The notes under the pieces are model-generated. The model was not told where the DNA came from and did not search any database. It saw only the letters and a list, made by a program, of their open reading frames with translations. Shown here piece by piece: positions 22,781 through 34,314 of a DNA stretch of 64,000 bases. The DNA is from Voacanga thouarsii (Eukaryota; Streptophyta; Magnoliopsida; Gentianales; Apocynaceae): assembly GCA_026120185.1 (NCBI GenBank), contig JANUWF010002425.1, forward strand, positions 1,178,001 through 1,242,000, given 5' to 3'. The position numbers and the translations under genes were made by a program. The first letter of the stretch is position 1. Each line of letters starts with the position of its first letter.

Positions 22781-23249
22781 CCTTCATGTACCGAGCACAC
22801 CTGATCGCACCACCCTGAAACCGCACGACCGCAGTTCTCTTCATGGGCCACGTACACCTGATCATAACTCCCCTATTAATTGGAGAGTTTTGGTGGGAGT
22901 CTATTTAAAGACCTCCCGTATGGGAGGTTAAGCATCCCCCACTGGGCCAATTGCGCCTGCTTAACTATATCTTCTTTTTTTTTTTTTTTTCATTTAAACT
23001 ATTCCCAATATTCTCTTTGTAATTTTTTTGTAATATTATTATTATAAAAATAAAATAATCTTAATATTTACTACAAAAATATACTATATATATATATATA
23101 TACACACCCACACGCAACACATTCATATAAACATATACAAAATAAATAAATAAACATATATACACACGTGCATCTATACACATATGCTTACATATTTATT
23201 CATATATTTATACAACACATATACATATTCATATACATATTTGTATATA
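22781..23249. other. Unassigned sequence with (TA)n and CATA-rich microsatellite
   Basis: 22781-22960 is of higher GC and includes a hairpin-like CCTCCCGTATGGGAGG (22912-22927). 23081-23250 is a TATA/CACA/CATA-rich degenerate microsatellite. No gene seen. Confidence 0.4.
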
Positions 23250-24023
23250 TAATTATAGTTTTGGCACATTATATAGCATAATATCTAGAAAAATATTTAA
23301 ACCTAATGCATTTCGAATATAGGCACATTAAATTAACTATTCAACCGTTAGATTTATTGAGATTGCTAAGAAAAGTATTAGGACAAAGTGTGAAGGTAAT
23401 CAGTTATATTTTGGCACATAATCTATCACAATATATAAAAAAGTATCAAAAACCTAACGCATTTAGAAAGATAGAAATATCAAATTAATAATCCACCTAT
23501 TAGATTTGTAAAAATTACTAAAAATCATGTTATAAAAAAATTTGAAGATAATCGAATATATTTTGACATATAATCTAGGATAATATCTTTAAAAAAATCC
23601 AAAACCTAACGTATTTCTAAATATAGGCATATCAAATTAACTATCTAATCGTTATATTTGTTAAAATTGCTAAAACAAGTGTTATGACAAAATCTGAAGG
23701 TAATCAGATATATTTTTGTACATTATTTAGCATAATATCTAGAAAAACATCTAAAACTTAACGCATTTACAAATATATACATATCAAATTAACGATCCAA
23801 CTATTATATTTGTTAAAATTACTAAGAAGAGTATTATGAAAAAATTTGAAAGTAATCGGATATATTTTGAGACAATATCTAGTATAATATTTAAAAAAAA
23901 TATCTAAAAAATATCCAAAACCTAATACATTTATAGAGATAGGAATATCAAATTAATGATCCAACCGTTAGATTTATTAAAATTATTAATAAAAGTGTTA
24001 AGACAAAATTTAAAAGTAATCGG
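23250..24023. repeat. Tandem array, about five copies of a 150-152-bp unit
   Basis: Each unit carries TATATTTTGGCACA(TA)ATCTAG, then AAACCTAACGCATTTAGAAATATAGG, ATATCAAATTAA, GATCCAACCGTTAGATTTGTTAAAATTGCTAA and a GACAAAATTTGAAGGTAATCGG end. Units start near 23259, 23409, 23561, 23713 and 23865. The array ends exactly where the second DUF4283 copy begins. Copies differ at many sites, so the array is not recent. Confidence 0.85.
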
Positions 24024-24036
24024 AACCACACTGGAA

Positions 24037-24489
24037 CTATACAGGAACCACTGATGGGTCAGATAAAACACGGAAATCTAGTGTCCATTTTAATATCTTC
24101 ATTGGGAAATCTAGCAAAAACCAGAGGCCTTTTAGCCAGAGTCTCAAATAGTCCTCCTCCAGAAAAAGCCTGATGAGAACATGCTTACTGTCGAGCCAAC
24201 CAATTTGCACTTCTCCTTTAAGACCGATCGTGCGAAACTCTTTTCTAATAGCCTCCATGGAAGGCTTGCCATGAAAGAATGCTCCAACCAATGCAAATTT
24301 GAAAGGGGCTGCGAGGGAAAAGACTTCTTCCATAGAGAAAATAATTGCAGATTCTCCGTTGTGAAGACTAGGGGACTTAACCATAGAGGGCAAGGTCGAA
24401 GTGAATAAAGAGGAGAAATATTTTCTGCCCCAGCTGAGGTCATGGACTAAAGGTGCCGACGATTGGGGAGCAGGCAGCCCCTCCACCAT
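24037..24489 (-). pseudogene. Second LINE ORF1-like (DUF4283) fragment
   Basis: A 150-codon open stretch from MVEGLPAPQSSAPLVHD at 24489. It includes SMVKSPSLHNGESAIIFSM, FKFALVGAFFHGKPSMEA, WLDSKHVLI and LDFRVLSDPSVVPV, the same DUF4283 region as 21373-21830 but without the frameshift of that copy. It stops at the tandem array, so the zinc knuckle and tail are missing. At the join the sequence reads CCACACTGGAACTATACAGGAACCACTG where the other copy has CCACACTGGAACCACTG, an 11-bp addition at the break. The upstream 470 bp are shared with the first copy too, so gene piece and flank were duplicated together. Confidence 0.75.
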
Positions 24490-24965
24490 GGCGGTAAGCT
24501 AAAAGACGAAAAGCTTTAGGAAGAAGGTCGCGTCACCGAATCCATATCCAAACGAAAGTTAGAAAAAATTTGCAACTCCATATCTAAATATCCAGTCATA
24601 TGAACTCCTTTTTTATTTTTTTCTTAAAGTAAAATAGATTTCAAAATAAATTATTTCGAAAAAATAAATTTTATATTTATTATTTTTTAAAAAGCTGGTA
24701 AATATTCGTTAGGATTCCTCTAAAAAAAAAAAAAAATCTGCAATTGGATACTACATTTTTTCCCCCCAAATTCTCTTATTGCTCTATCTCTTTGCATACT
24801 TTCTATTTTTGAATATGTTTATTGTTTTTCCACAAGAAGTCCGTCCATTTTTTTCTGGTTTTGATTCATTGAATCCAATTACATTCTAGAATTTTAAAAT
24901 CAAAACATTTATTATGAATGTTAAACTCGTGATACGTTTGGTATAAAATAAGGATAAGTATTATA
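24490..24965 (+). repeat. Segment A continuation, copy g2
   Basis: A direct repeat of 21837-22270 that runs further, through AAACTCGTGATACGTTTGGTATAAAATAAGGATAAG, which is the reverse complement of 54835-54870 in segment C and of 47715-47750 in B. It is cut at 24965 (TTATA) by the Tat-2 LTR. Confidence 0.65.
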
Positions 24966-25692
24966 TGTTGGGGACAAAAAATATAATTCATTACGAAAAG
25001 GGAGTTGATGGAAGTGTTGATTGGCTGCTCTTCCGATGAACATAAACAGTCCGATAAAAAGATAAATGGATGAGTCGAACCTTTTAAAAGAGGTGAGGTC
25101 CTTGAACTTACTATAAAAAGGGTCCAAACAAGCAGAGATATTACATGCGAAAGCAAAACGAGACTGAATAGGATGTATTTTGATTAAACTGATGAATGAA
25201 CATAGAACTTAATAATCAAAGCAACATCACACACGGAAACTTTGTAATCAAAGGAGTAAGGAAAACCGTAAACAAAACTATAAATGAAGTTGTAAACAAA
25301 GCAGTAAATAAAAGCAGTGAAGAAAGTTGTAAAAAAGCAACAAAAAAAAAAAAGAATGAGAAATTGGAAATTTTTGGTAATTTGGTTTTGAGATGAGTGT
25401 TGGTGTCTTCAATTTGGGATTCCTGCTTGCTTTATACTTGCTGTGGCGCAGCTGCCGACTTTCGACCGTGAATAAAATCCCACTTCGTGGCCCATCCTTA
25501 GCGGTTAAGAAAGGTAACGTCCTGCTGATCATGTCGAGATGTGCGGGTGATGGCTCATCGGCTCTTGGTTCCGATGTTGACCGAGTACAACCACTGAGGA
25601 TTTTCCTTAATGTCACATCCGTTTGGCAAAATTTGTATCGGCTTCGACTGAAAGTTACCATTACAATGGATCGGTTAAAAATGACGTCAACA
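24966..25692 (-). mobile_element. 3' LTR of the Tat-2 gypsy element
   Basis: Read on the minus strand it starts TGTTGACGTCA at 25692, directly after a polypurine tract (GACTCGAGGGAGTGTG, 25693-25708), and ends CCCCAACA at 24966. Blocks shared with the Tat-1 LTRs include the ACTTACTATAAAAAGGGTCC / CCGATAAAAAGATAA region near 25050-25120 and runs of AAAGC(A/T)GTAA near 25260-25340. It is much diverged from Tat-1. Confidence 0.65.
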
Positions 25693-25869
25693 CACACTCC
25701 CTCGAGTCTCGTTGCTTTGATGGCATGAATAGGCGAAGCGACGGGAATCGTACCATTTTTTATTTATAACCATTCTTTTTCTGACAAAAACGGAATGTCC
25801 CGATCATTGTTGAAAGGTGCCGACTCCTTGGTTTCGAAGCCTATGAACGTCTAGTCTTTTGAAACTCCA

Positions 25870-25879
25870 TTTTAAATAG
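25870..25879 (+). promoter_or_regulatory. TATA-like box of the antisense gene in Tat-2
   Basis: TTTTAAATAG followed by TCGTGGTCCCCATCG aligns with TTATAAATAG followed by CAGTGGTCCCCAATCG in Tat-1 (minus strand, 45070-45040). It lies 140-150 bp before the ATG. Position and context are shared by the two elements; the TATA itself has one less typical base here. Confidence 0.45.
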
Positions 25880-26020
25880 TCGTGGTCCCCATCGTTCCTT
25901 CTTTACCGATATGAACTCCTTCTTCTGCAATAACTCTATATTGCTTAGACTTCTATCTTCTTTGTGAAATTCTCCCCCGTTTCCTGCATATTTCTTGAAT
26001 TAGAGAACTTCTGACTCTCC

Positions 26021-28864
26021 ATGGCTACTCCCATTGATCATTCCCCCCTGGCTCTGATCCAAGCCGAGGCTGATCTTTACGCCTTGGGTCCCCAGCTACT
26101 ACCAACAGAAGTCACTGCGAAACATCTGTAGTTCGTCTATCCGGAAGGCTTCACCCTTCCCTTGAACCGGGACAACTTTTCTACTGCCGGCCTGCCTTTC
26201 TCTTTTCGCCACTGACTGCGTCCCCTAAAAAACTATAGGGAATGGAATGATCGTTGTCAAGCTACTTATGTGCCTTTTGAGACCAATGGGGCATTCACGA
26301 CGCCATCATGATGTCTGACTTCGAGATGACCTTCGACTGTTTTACCATTCTGGTCCCCAGTGATCAATGGCTTCATCTTCCCTCATGGCATGTTCTCCTC
26401 CACAATACTGGATATCTGCACTATCTTGGGCTTCTGTTGCGATGGTGTTGAGATCCCCACCCTACACGACGAAGAAAACTTACCGGTCGTTGAGGCCCAT
26501 TTAGACAAATCCACCCCTTCCTACGGTAATTTTATGGCAGTGCAAAAGGGCATCGGCCCCGTTTTATTAGAGCAGGAACAATTGACTTTTCTCTAACTAT
26601 AGCTCTGTAAGTATATTCTCTGTTCCTATTCAGCAGGGATAAGTAATAAGTATCAATACTATGTATCGGCTCTACTGAGGAAGAAAAGATGATGTGACAT
26701 TGCTTCCTTGGTTCTAGCCCTGGTGTATTGGCTGATGAACCAGATGATTTCAACCTTGTCGGTTGGGGGTGATCCGACAAATCTTAGAGGCCCACTCTGG
26801 GTTATGCAGCTGTAGCTTTATCAATACCTTCCCCAATTTAGCATCAATACTATTTTCGAAGGTTCTATAAGTTTCGCTGACCGGGCCACCGGCTATCGGC
26901 TGTTGAAGATTCCTGCAAACAGGGCTTCCGCCGGTGCTATCATGGCTTACCTCCATCAGAACTGGCTTCAGAACGCACTGCACTTTTATCCCTACTTCAC
27001 CTGGGAGACAAGCCTCCTCTGACTGACAAAACTCGCCGAGGCACCAAAAGCTTCTCAAGAAACCATCTGGGCCCGAATGCTGTACTCTCGAGAACTCCTT
27101 CTTAGGGCAAAACCAGGTGCTTGGAGTGCTAAGTCTTCTTACTAACGGCACAACCCACATTGCTTTTCACGACAATTTGGGCTAATTCAAGACATTCTCA
27201 CTGATTCTAGTCATATCTCCTCTTACTCTGTTATGCCTGTCCTGTCGGCTAAAGATATGCGGACTTTAGCCAATAAGTTTTTAACCATTCTCTACTCTTT
27301 TGAGTATTCTCCTTTTCAGGTTATTAGAGAGGTCATGCCGAACTTCAACTTGTGGTGGTGGTTGCTAAGAGAAATTCTCTTTTCTGTCCCAGTAGAGACG
27401 TGGTTGCCCATACTGGTGGGGTCGGCATCGGTGGAGATAGAAGTGTCTGCTCCGAAGAAAAGTAAGCAGAGCAAAGTCTTTGCCAATCCGATCACAACGC
27501 TGCTTTCCACACGCCGCCAGAAAAAAAGAACCCCCACACTTCTACCCACCGACGAGGAAGAGAAAGAGGAAGAAGAAGAAGAAGCAACCGTTCCCCCTTT
27601 GCTAAGGCGGTTAAAGAGATGATAGGCCCTCCATGCTCCGGTATTTGTTAAGGTTTGGCTTGAAAACATTTTTCCTTTCCCATGCTTTCTATCCTTCAGC
27701 TCAGAATTAATCTCATACTGCTTTGCCTTGTAGAAATAGAGGACCAACCAGCTGGTGATCTCCAATTCTTCTTAAGAATCGTCGGCGGCTATGCCCTCCT
27801 TATCTTCTATAGGAATGACAACGGTAGAGGAAAGGACTTCGGTCGTTCTGCCTTCACCAGTGCCCGAAGCACCTTCGTCAGAGAGGATAGTGATTGACAA
27901 ACCCGTTATGCCTCCTGCAACCACGGCCCCTAAGCCTCTAACTGTCAAACCCGTTACGCCACCTACAGCCACGGCCCCTGAGCCTCCAATGGAACCTACC
28001 CCTTTTCGACCAGTAACGACCGAAGCCGCAGCACTAGAACTTCTGCTGAGTTTGCTGGGAACAGACCTTCCAACCAACCCCACTTCTCAAGATGCCATCA
28101 GTCGAGCTTTGCTGCTGCTAGCGCAATTGAACACTTCTGGTGTCCCAATAGAATTAAGACACTTATCAGCTGACTATCTGGGGCAAATGCGATTCAGCCA
28201 ATACTTCTTTTCCAATACTCAGAGCAGGTGGGATGAAGCTTCTCATCAGCTTCAAGCCTTGGGAGCACTCCGAGACCAGGAAGCGTTTCTGCAAACGTAT
28301 TATCAGGAAGTCTCTGCTTGCCTGGGCATTCTACGAGCTGATATTTCTACCAGAGTTGAGGGCCTTGAGACACAATTGCGAGCACTCCAGGAGGAATTAG
28401 ATTCTGAGAAACACGCCTTGGACGAGAAGCTTAAAGCCGAGAATGCCTATTAGCAGATAGTCTCTTTTGCTGAAGAAACGGCGGCCAAGTATCGGGACGA
28501 TCGGCTCGTGCTGGAAGCCAAAAAAGAACTGCTCCAGATAGAGTTACAACATTTCGACAAGGTGCTAACCGGTATACAGTCGTCATGAGACAACTTCCAA
28601 GCTTATTTGGCCACTTTCTTCCGTAGTCTCGATAAGGCTGGACCCTCTGGTACACAAGTCGGTGATGTCGAAATGCGTCCACCTTTAATGGAGGAATTGG
28701 CTGCTGAACTTGAACCGGCCCCAGAGGAATCTACCCCTCCTGCGAAAGAAAATGAAGAAACCCCAACAGCAGCTGATCCGCCAAAGGAAGATCTAAATTG
28801 GCTCACCATTGTCCCTTTTGTCCAGCTGATCGAGACGCCTCACACTCCGTCTAAGGAGACTTAA
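26021..28864 (+). pseudogene. Plant-mobile-domain-like gene carried antisense by Tat-2
   Basis: An additional gene on the strand opposite to the element's pol. The start is ATG 26021 (MATPIDHSPLALIQ, LYALGPQLLPTEVTAKHL). The N-terminal 400 or so codons carry aminotransferase-like/plant-mobile-domain motifs: NGFIFPHGMFSSTILDICTI (26367-26426), LCKYILCSY and LVLALVYWLM. After the basic KKSKQSK and RRQKKR stretch and a Glu run (27540-27595) comes an 81-bp intron (27653-27733). Then follow a Pro/Thr-rich linker, a coiled-coil region (RVEGLETQLRALQEELDSEK, 28350-28410) and an acidic tail ending near 28864. Many stops and frameshifts break the first 1.6 kb; the last 1 kb is nearly open. Homologue: 41980-44929 (minus) in Tat-1. 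Its function in the element is not known; PMD proteins occur in plant transposons and silencing factors. Confidence 0.7.
27653..27733 (+). other. Intron of the antisense gene in Tat-2
   Basis: Donor GTTAAG|GTTTGGC and acceptor TTTGCCTTGTAG|AAA enclose 81 bp of T-rich sequence. The reading frame resumes in phase 0, and the flanking residues (VK | K-RT) align with the Tat-1 gene (SK | KRKQRITRP), where a 79-bp GT-AG intron (GTTTGCC...TTTCTGCAG) sits at the same place. Confidence 0.75.
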
Positions 28865-29020
28865 CTTCTATTTTTTTTCTTTTTACAATGTAGCAACCAT
28901 CTGATCGGCTCTTTTGTGATCAATCGTTTCATATGAAATGCCAACATATTTTTTGTCTCTCTATTGTTTTTTTTTTTTTTTTTTTTGCTTCTTTTTTTTC
29001 CCTCTTTCTCTTTTTTTTTT
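28865..29020. other. T-rich spacer between two convergent genes in Tat-2
   Basis: Long T runs (28870-29022) separate the 3' ends of the antisense gene and pol, which point at each other. The equivalent spacer in Tat-1 (41876-41979) is only about 100 bp. Confidence 0.6.
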
Positions 29021-30905
29021 TTATTCTTCTCCTAACAATGTTCCATCCCAGAATGTAGGATAAAACTTTTTTAAATACTTACCATTTATGGCATTGTTCA
29101 CTTCTTTCTCGTTGGGTGTCATCAACCGATAAGTACCTCCATCGAAAACTTGGGTAACAAGAAAAGGTCCCTCCCATGAGACAGACCACTTATCATAGCA
29201 TGGGTCTTTTGGTGCCACTGGTAGTATAGTCTTCCAAACCATGTCTCCTATTTGAAAACTCCTTCTCCGCACGTTTCGATTGTAGGTTCTTGCTACCTTC
29301 TCCTTATGCCTTCTGATATTTTCTAATGCTATCCAATGATCTTTCTCAGCTTGGTCCAAACTTATTGCTAAGGCCAATCTGTAATCCTCAACCGACAAGC
29401 AATGTTGGTAAGCTACCCAGGCTGACCATAGTAATAATTCGGCGGGTAGCATTGTATCTTGTCCATGTCAGCTGAAATGGAGTAAAACCCGTAGCGGTTT
29501 GTAAGCGTTCTGATATGCCCACAACACCTCTTGAAGGGTTTCTTCTGGGTTTGTCTTCTACCAATTTTCAGATCATACTGATCAAAGTCTTGTTTGTCTC
29601 CTCAACTTGGCCGTTGGCCTATGCATAATACGTGAAAAAATGAAGTAATGTAACTTGGAATTGAGTTAGAATGTTCCGTACCTTGTTTCCTGTTAATATA
29701 GTCCCTTGATCAGCCGTTATGGTCTCGGTATGCCGAATTGAAAAAGGATATTCTGCTGAAGGAAGGTGATCACGGCAGACTGGGTCACTCTAGTCAGGGC
29801 CTGTGTCTTTACTCACTTGGTAAAGTAATCGATTACCACTAGAATAAAGGTGTGTCCTTTGGTTGACGGTGGGTGAATCTTGTCGATGACGTCTAAAGCC
29901 CAACCCTTGAATGGCCACAGCTTGATGGTAGGATGTAAGTTTGTGATGGGGGTATGAGTTCATGGGTCGTGCTTCTGACATGCCTCATACCCAGCTACAT
30001 AGGCTACGCAGTCCATAGTCATCGAAGGCTAGTAAAATCCCTGTTGTTCCAGTGTCTATTTCAACTTAGCACCTACCTGATGAGCACCACATAGGCCTTC
30101 ATGTACTTCGGCTAATGCCTGCGCTACTTCTCGCTTGGACAAACATCTCAGCAAAACTCCTGTGTAACTTCTTCTAAATAAGTCGTTCCCGATTAGTATG
30201 AAGTTCAATACCTTGCGCTTAAGCTCCCATGAAATCTGGCCCGTAGGCTTCCGCAAGTACGAGACGATATTAGATTGCCAATCTTCTTCATGTCTCTCTC
30301 CGATATCTATTGACACATTATCGCCCCGACTCTTTTCTTGAAACCGAAAGCCGTTTGAGCTAAATCATTTGCCTTTTTGGTTCTCACCTCGAGGAACATG
30401 AGTCAAGATGACTTCTGAGAAGTTTTGCAACAGCTCTCGCACTTCCTGTTACTTGTCCGATAAAACAGGGTTAGTACATTTGTATTCACCTGAAATCTGC
30501 CGAATGACAATCTGAGAATCTCTTGTTATATTGACCATTTGTGCGTCCAAAACCTTTAAGATCCGAAGTCCCAAAAATAAGAGTATCGTATTCTGCCTGA
30601 TTATTTGAGGTCCTTTTACTCAATTCAAATAAGATTTTTCCTTGTCGTCCGCCTAGAGCCTTTATAACCAAATCGGTGCCTGTCTTATTTTGCGTGTGGG
30701 ATCCATCAAATGCCAACCTCTATGGCTTATGTGAGATGTACCCCTATACTTCTTCCTTTTCAGTGTTGGGCACTTTCACACATAGATGCTCGACTAAGAA
30801 ATCGGTTATGGCTTGACCCTTCACCGCTTTCAAAGGTCAATGAGTTAAAGAAAAAGCGTGTAACTTGATAGCTCATTTCATTAACCGTCCTTGCAACCGT
30901 CCTTT
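29021..30905 (-). pseudogene. Tat-2 pol relic: RNase H and integrase
   Basis: Minus-strand pieces in pol order. RNase H: LAFDGSHTQNKTGTDLVI and RTSNNQAEYDTLIFG (30720-30560). Linker and zinc-binding region: RKVLNFILIGNDLFRRSYTG, LAEVHEGLCGAHQVGAKLK (30250-30056). Integrase C-terminal part: MLPAELLLWSAWVAYQH, LENIRRHKEKVARTYNR, GDMVWKTILPVAP and FYPTFWDGT (29452-29021). The integrase core (about 30050-29460) is badly eroded. The left-hand limit coincides with the RT/RNase H join, where Tat-1 reads the same up to about 39990. It cannot encode an active enzyme. Confidence 0.75.
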
Positions 30906-30920
30906 ACTTAACCGTTCTTC

Positions 30921-33316
30921 TGTAAATTTGAGTATTGTATTCTAAGTGGTTTGTGATGTGAGAAATATATTTACAAGATTTTTTTTTGCATTCTAGGAGT
31001 TTGATTGGTGGGCAAGGACTTGCAAGACTTGTAAGAAAGTATTCTGTCAACTGAAGGTTGCATTCTTGAATTTGGTGAAGAGAAATTGGCATTCTTAAAT
31101 TTGGTGAAGTGAAATTGTGTTTACATTGTGGAAATGAGGCCCTATGTATGTGGTGTAATATATTGTTTGGTTGGGGAATTTTTGATATCTTTTATGCTTC
31201 AAAATAGTGGTTGAAGAAAACAGAGTACTTGCTGGAATATTAAATTTTAATTTAGATGTTGTTGTCTTTGAGCCAAATTATGATCATGGGGCTGGTGCAT
31301 GATGATTTATAGAGCATAGGAGATGTTGGGAACTTATTTGAGGGTTTATAAGAGTTGGATGATTGAAAATTATGGTGTGTTGTTGAATGTGCTTAATCTA
31401 AACAAAAACCCCTCTACAGAGGACAAAGTTTAAACCCCCAAAAATCCCCCTTGCCAACTGAATTTCCTATTATTTTTGGATGTATAAACTTCGGGATGTT
31501 AGGAAAATTTCTGAAAAAGAATCATTGGAAAATACATTATAATTTGGGAGTTATGAATTTTTTTTAAGTTGACTGTGCAAGGCAGTTTAGTGTTCATCTG
31601 AGACTTTGTGTAAAAATTATTTGAGTTCCTTTTTGTGGAAATTTTGTGGTGGTAAAAGCATGGTAATTCACCTAACATATGGAGGTTTTAAACTGGAGGT
31701 TTTTATTTAAAAATAAAATAATTTTCTTGGTTAATTAAGTAAATAATTTTTTACCACTATTTTAGAGTAAAAGAAGAATTTGTGTTGAAAGTTTGGAAAA
31801 TGAATTTACTTATAGAGATGGCTATAATTGCTGCAAATTTGGCTTATGTGATCGTTGTGTGATGTTTAGAATTGTATAAAAATATTTTATTAAAGTTTGA
31901 TGAGTTTCTTTTATAGTATGATTTTGAAGAGTGATTCATTGTAACATTATAAGATGAGATTTTCAATTCTTAAAACCTATTTGAACTTTTGGTGTGATTG
32001 ATAAAATAAGTTGGTTTAGATACTGCCTTATTGATCAATTACTTATAATTGCATGGCTAATTAAGGTTGTATGGCTAATTAGGGTTTGCATGGTGATTGG
32101 GGTTTTGCTTAGCAATTAAGGCTTGTTTGACTATGGATGTTAAATGGGAAAAAAAGGGAGTTCTATAATTTTTTTGAATTATGGATATTTTAGAGGATTA
32201 TTGGATTTCTTGTTGGGATTATTTGTATTTAGAATAAAATAAGTTATATCGCAAAGTATTTTGGAATTACTTAAGATGTAAGTAATTCCCCTAACTATTC
32301 TAGGATCTTGATTAATATTTTACTTAGATCAATTCAATTAGGAAATTAATTCCTATATTATATGTGTAATAGATTCAGGGTTGGATTTAGGAGGAGGTAG
32401 CACCTAAGATATTTTGACACTAAATTTGCTAAACTTTTGGACAAGAGGTAAGTCATTGCATCCCATTACTCGTTTATGCAAAATAATTTCATAGGAAATT
32501 CTATGATCATGCATACACAACATTAGAATTTTCATACTATATAATGAAATGATATTTTTGGATTAGTTCTTTTTATCACTTGGTCTTATCCTTATTTACA
32601 TCATGATTCCGTCACAAAAGGATTTTTGCATGATCAATCTTAGAAAATTTTTATATGAAATACTATGTTTGATTAGAAGTTATGCATCAAGGTATGCACA
32701 TAATTCCAAGTTTTATCTGTGTGCATAATTGCGAAATACATAGCATGACATGTGATTCCTGTTGATATCTTTTTCAAGGCCAAATATGAAATTGCATAAT
32801 CTTTTGCGCTTTGAATAAGAATTGTTATTGGATGACGTAATTTTCTACCTTTGGAAACTTTTGGAGAGAAAATATGAATTTTCATTTTCTGGTCGGGGTA
32901 AATTTGGAAATATTAGTTTTGGAATTTCGATAAATAATTTTTTGAACTGAAATTGCATATTCCACAGCAAAATGAGAATTTCTTGAACTATACTTATATT
33001 AAGACTTGAATACTCAAGAGACGAGTCTATATAACTAATTCTCATTAGATTATGAGATAATTCTGGTTGATTAGACGTCTTCATAAAATTGTCTTTTTTA
33101 AATAGGACGCCAGTCCTAATAATTGAGTCAGGTTTTTAGATAGCAATACGGTATCCAAGGAAAACTGAAAAAAGAACGTGGAATATCTAGTCTATTTATA
33201 TTTGAAAGGGATATTGGAGTATCCTCTCGGGAGGAATGTATATTTTACCCACTGTATTATCTTAGTCTGAATTATGCCAATGTCATATTTATAAATTATC
33301 ATAGATGTGAAGTCTT
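30921..33316 (-). mobile_element. Giant LTR, 3' part, minus strand
   Basis: Read on the minus strand it ends ATTTACA at 30921 after CACATCACAAACCACTTAGAATACAATACTC, like the CATCACAACCCCCTTACTCTAAGG end of the 8213 element. Internal matches to the 62061 LTR, in reverse complement: 32438-32462 (ACAAGAGGTAAGTC) with 63525-63545, 33095-33140 with 62835-62880, and 33218-33316 with 62650-62775. Homology stops near 33316, so the 5' part is lost. It inserted into Tat-2 pol at 30920 (TCTTC flank). Confidence 0.65.
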
Positions 33317-34237
33317 CTTTAGAACAAACTACAATTAATGAAGCCTTATATGTAGGCACGTGGAAGCCCTGGAACCATCGAGGGAAAAATTGCTTGGCAG
33401 CTGTAAATGTCAGGGGAATCAATACAATGCATGTGGGAAAGGAAAAAAAAAAAGAAAATTACAACGGATTTATAATACTAAAATAATGTAGCCTTGCCGG
33501 GTAATGAGCAGGACGATCTTCGTAATGCATCCTGGTTCAACTGACTTGGACGTTAAAGTGTCAGGCTCAGGACACATGTTTAAATTTTTTTTTTTTTTTG
33601 GGGGGAGGGGGCATGGTGGTTTGTGGGTGTGGGGTTTGTTTCGATTCATTTACAAGTAATAAAAACAACAAAGATCATTACTACACAAGTAAGACTATGC
33701 AACAACAAGAACACAGACAGAGAATTCTAGTGGTGGAATCTAATCTAGGATGCAAGAGTAGATAGACAAGCTAGCCGCCTAGAGAGAGAACACAAAATTC
33801 TGCTAAAAAACAAATCAAGAACTAGAACAACCTCAAGTTAATATCCTCATCAAACTTCATCCCATCATATCAGAAGGGCCTAAACATCACAACAAGAACA
33901 ACAAAATTCAGTTATTAACAAAAGATAGACGAAGATTGCAGGAAAGAAGAGACTAGAGACGTGAATTCCGAAATGATATGCACGCAGTGTACAAACACGA
34001 GGGAGAAAGTAAGAGAAAGCGAAAGAGAGAGAAGATGAAAATCACAAAAAATTAATTGGCTTCATCAGAAAATGGCTAAGACCATGGAGGGGAAATGATT
34101 GATAAAAGCCAGAGAAACAATGGAAAAGGAAAATTTGTAGATGAGACCATCCAAGAGTATACTGGGAAGAAAGAAGAAAGTGAAAGCGCAAATGAAAATA
34201 AGAGAGAAAATGGAGTCTTATAGGCTGAATCTCCGAC

Positions 34238-34245
<8 letters not shown>

Positions 34246-34272
<27 letters not shown>
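34246..34272. repeat. (GA)n microsatellite
   Basis: About 13 GA dinucleotides, followed by GTGTGTGTG (34278-34286). Confidence 0.9.
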
Positions 34273-34277
<5 letters not shown>

Positions 34278-34314
34278 TGTGTGTGTTAGAGAAATGAGTC
34301 TATGCGGATGGAGG

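Larger units (their letters stand above)
24966..30920 (-). mobile_element. Tat-2: 3' half of a Tat-like Ty3/gypsy element
   Basis: On the minus strand the order is RNase H, integrase (30905-29021), then an oppositely oriented gene (26021-28864, +), polypurine tract and 3' LTR (25692-24966). This is the same architecture as Tat-1 at 35062-45956. The 5' LTR, gag, protease and reverse transcriptase are missing: at 30921 a giant LTR starts, and the sequence beyond it is not Tat-like. Confidence 0.75.

Noticed and set aside
22266..22931. Overlapping frames on both strands (up to 144 codons)
   Set aside because: They arise from CACTA subterminal repeats lacking stops in several frames.
23250..24023. 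Regular repeats considered as a CRISPR-like array
   Set aside because: Units are 150-152 bp head to tail without unique spacers, in plant DNA; this is a tandem repeat.
26607..26650. GTAAGTAT donor-like site in the antisense gene of Tat-2 (and at 44326-44321 in Tat-1)
   Set aside because: In both copies the frame reads through it as part of a conserved LCKY-I-(I/L)C motif, so it is coding, not an intron start.
27772..28083. Minus-strand frame of 103 codons rich in Gly and Val
   Set aside because: Shadow of the Pro/Thr/Ala-rich linker of the plus-strand gene.
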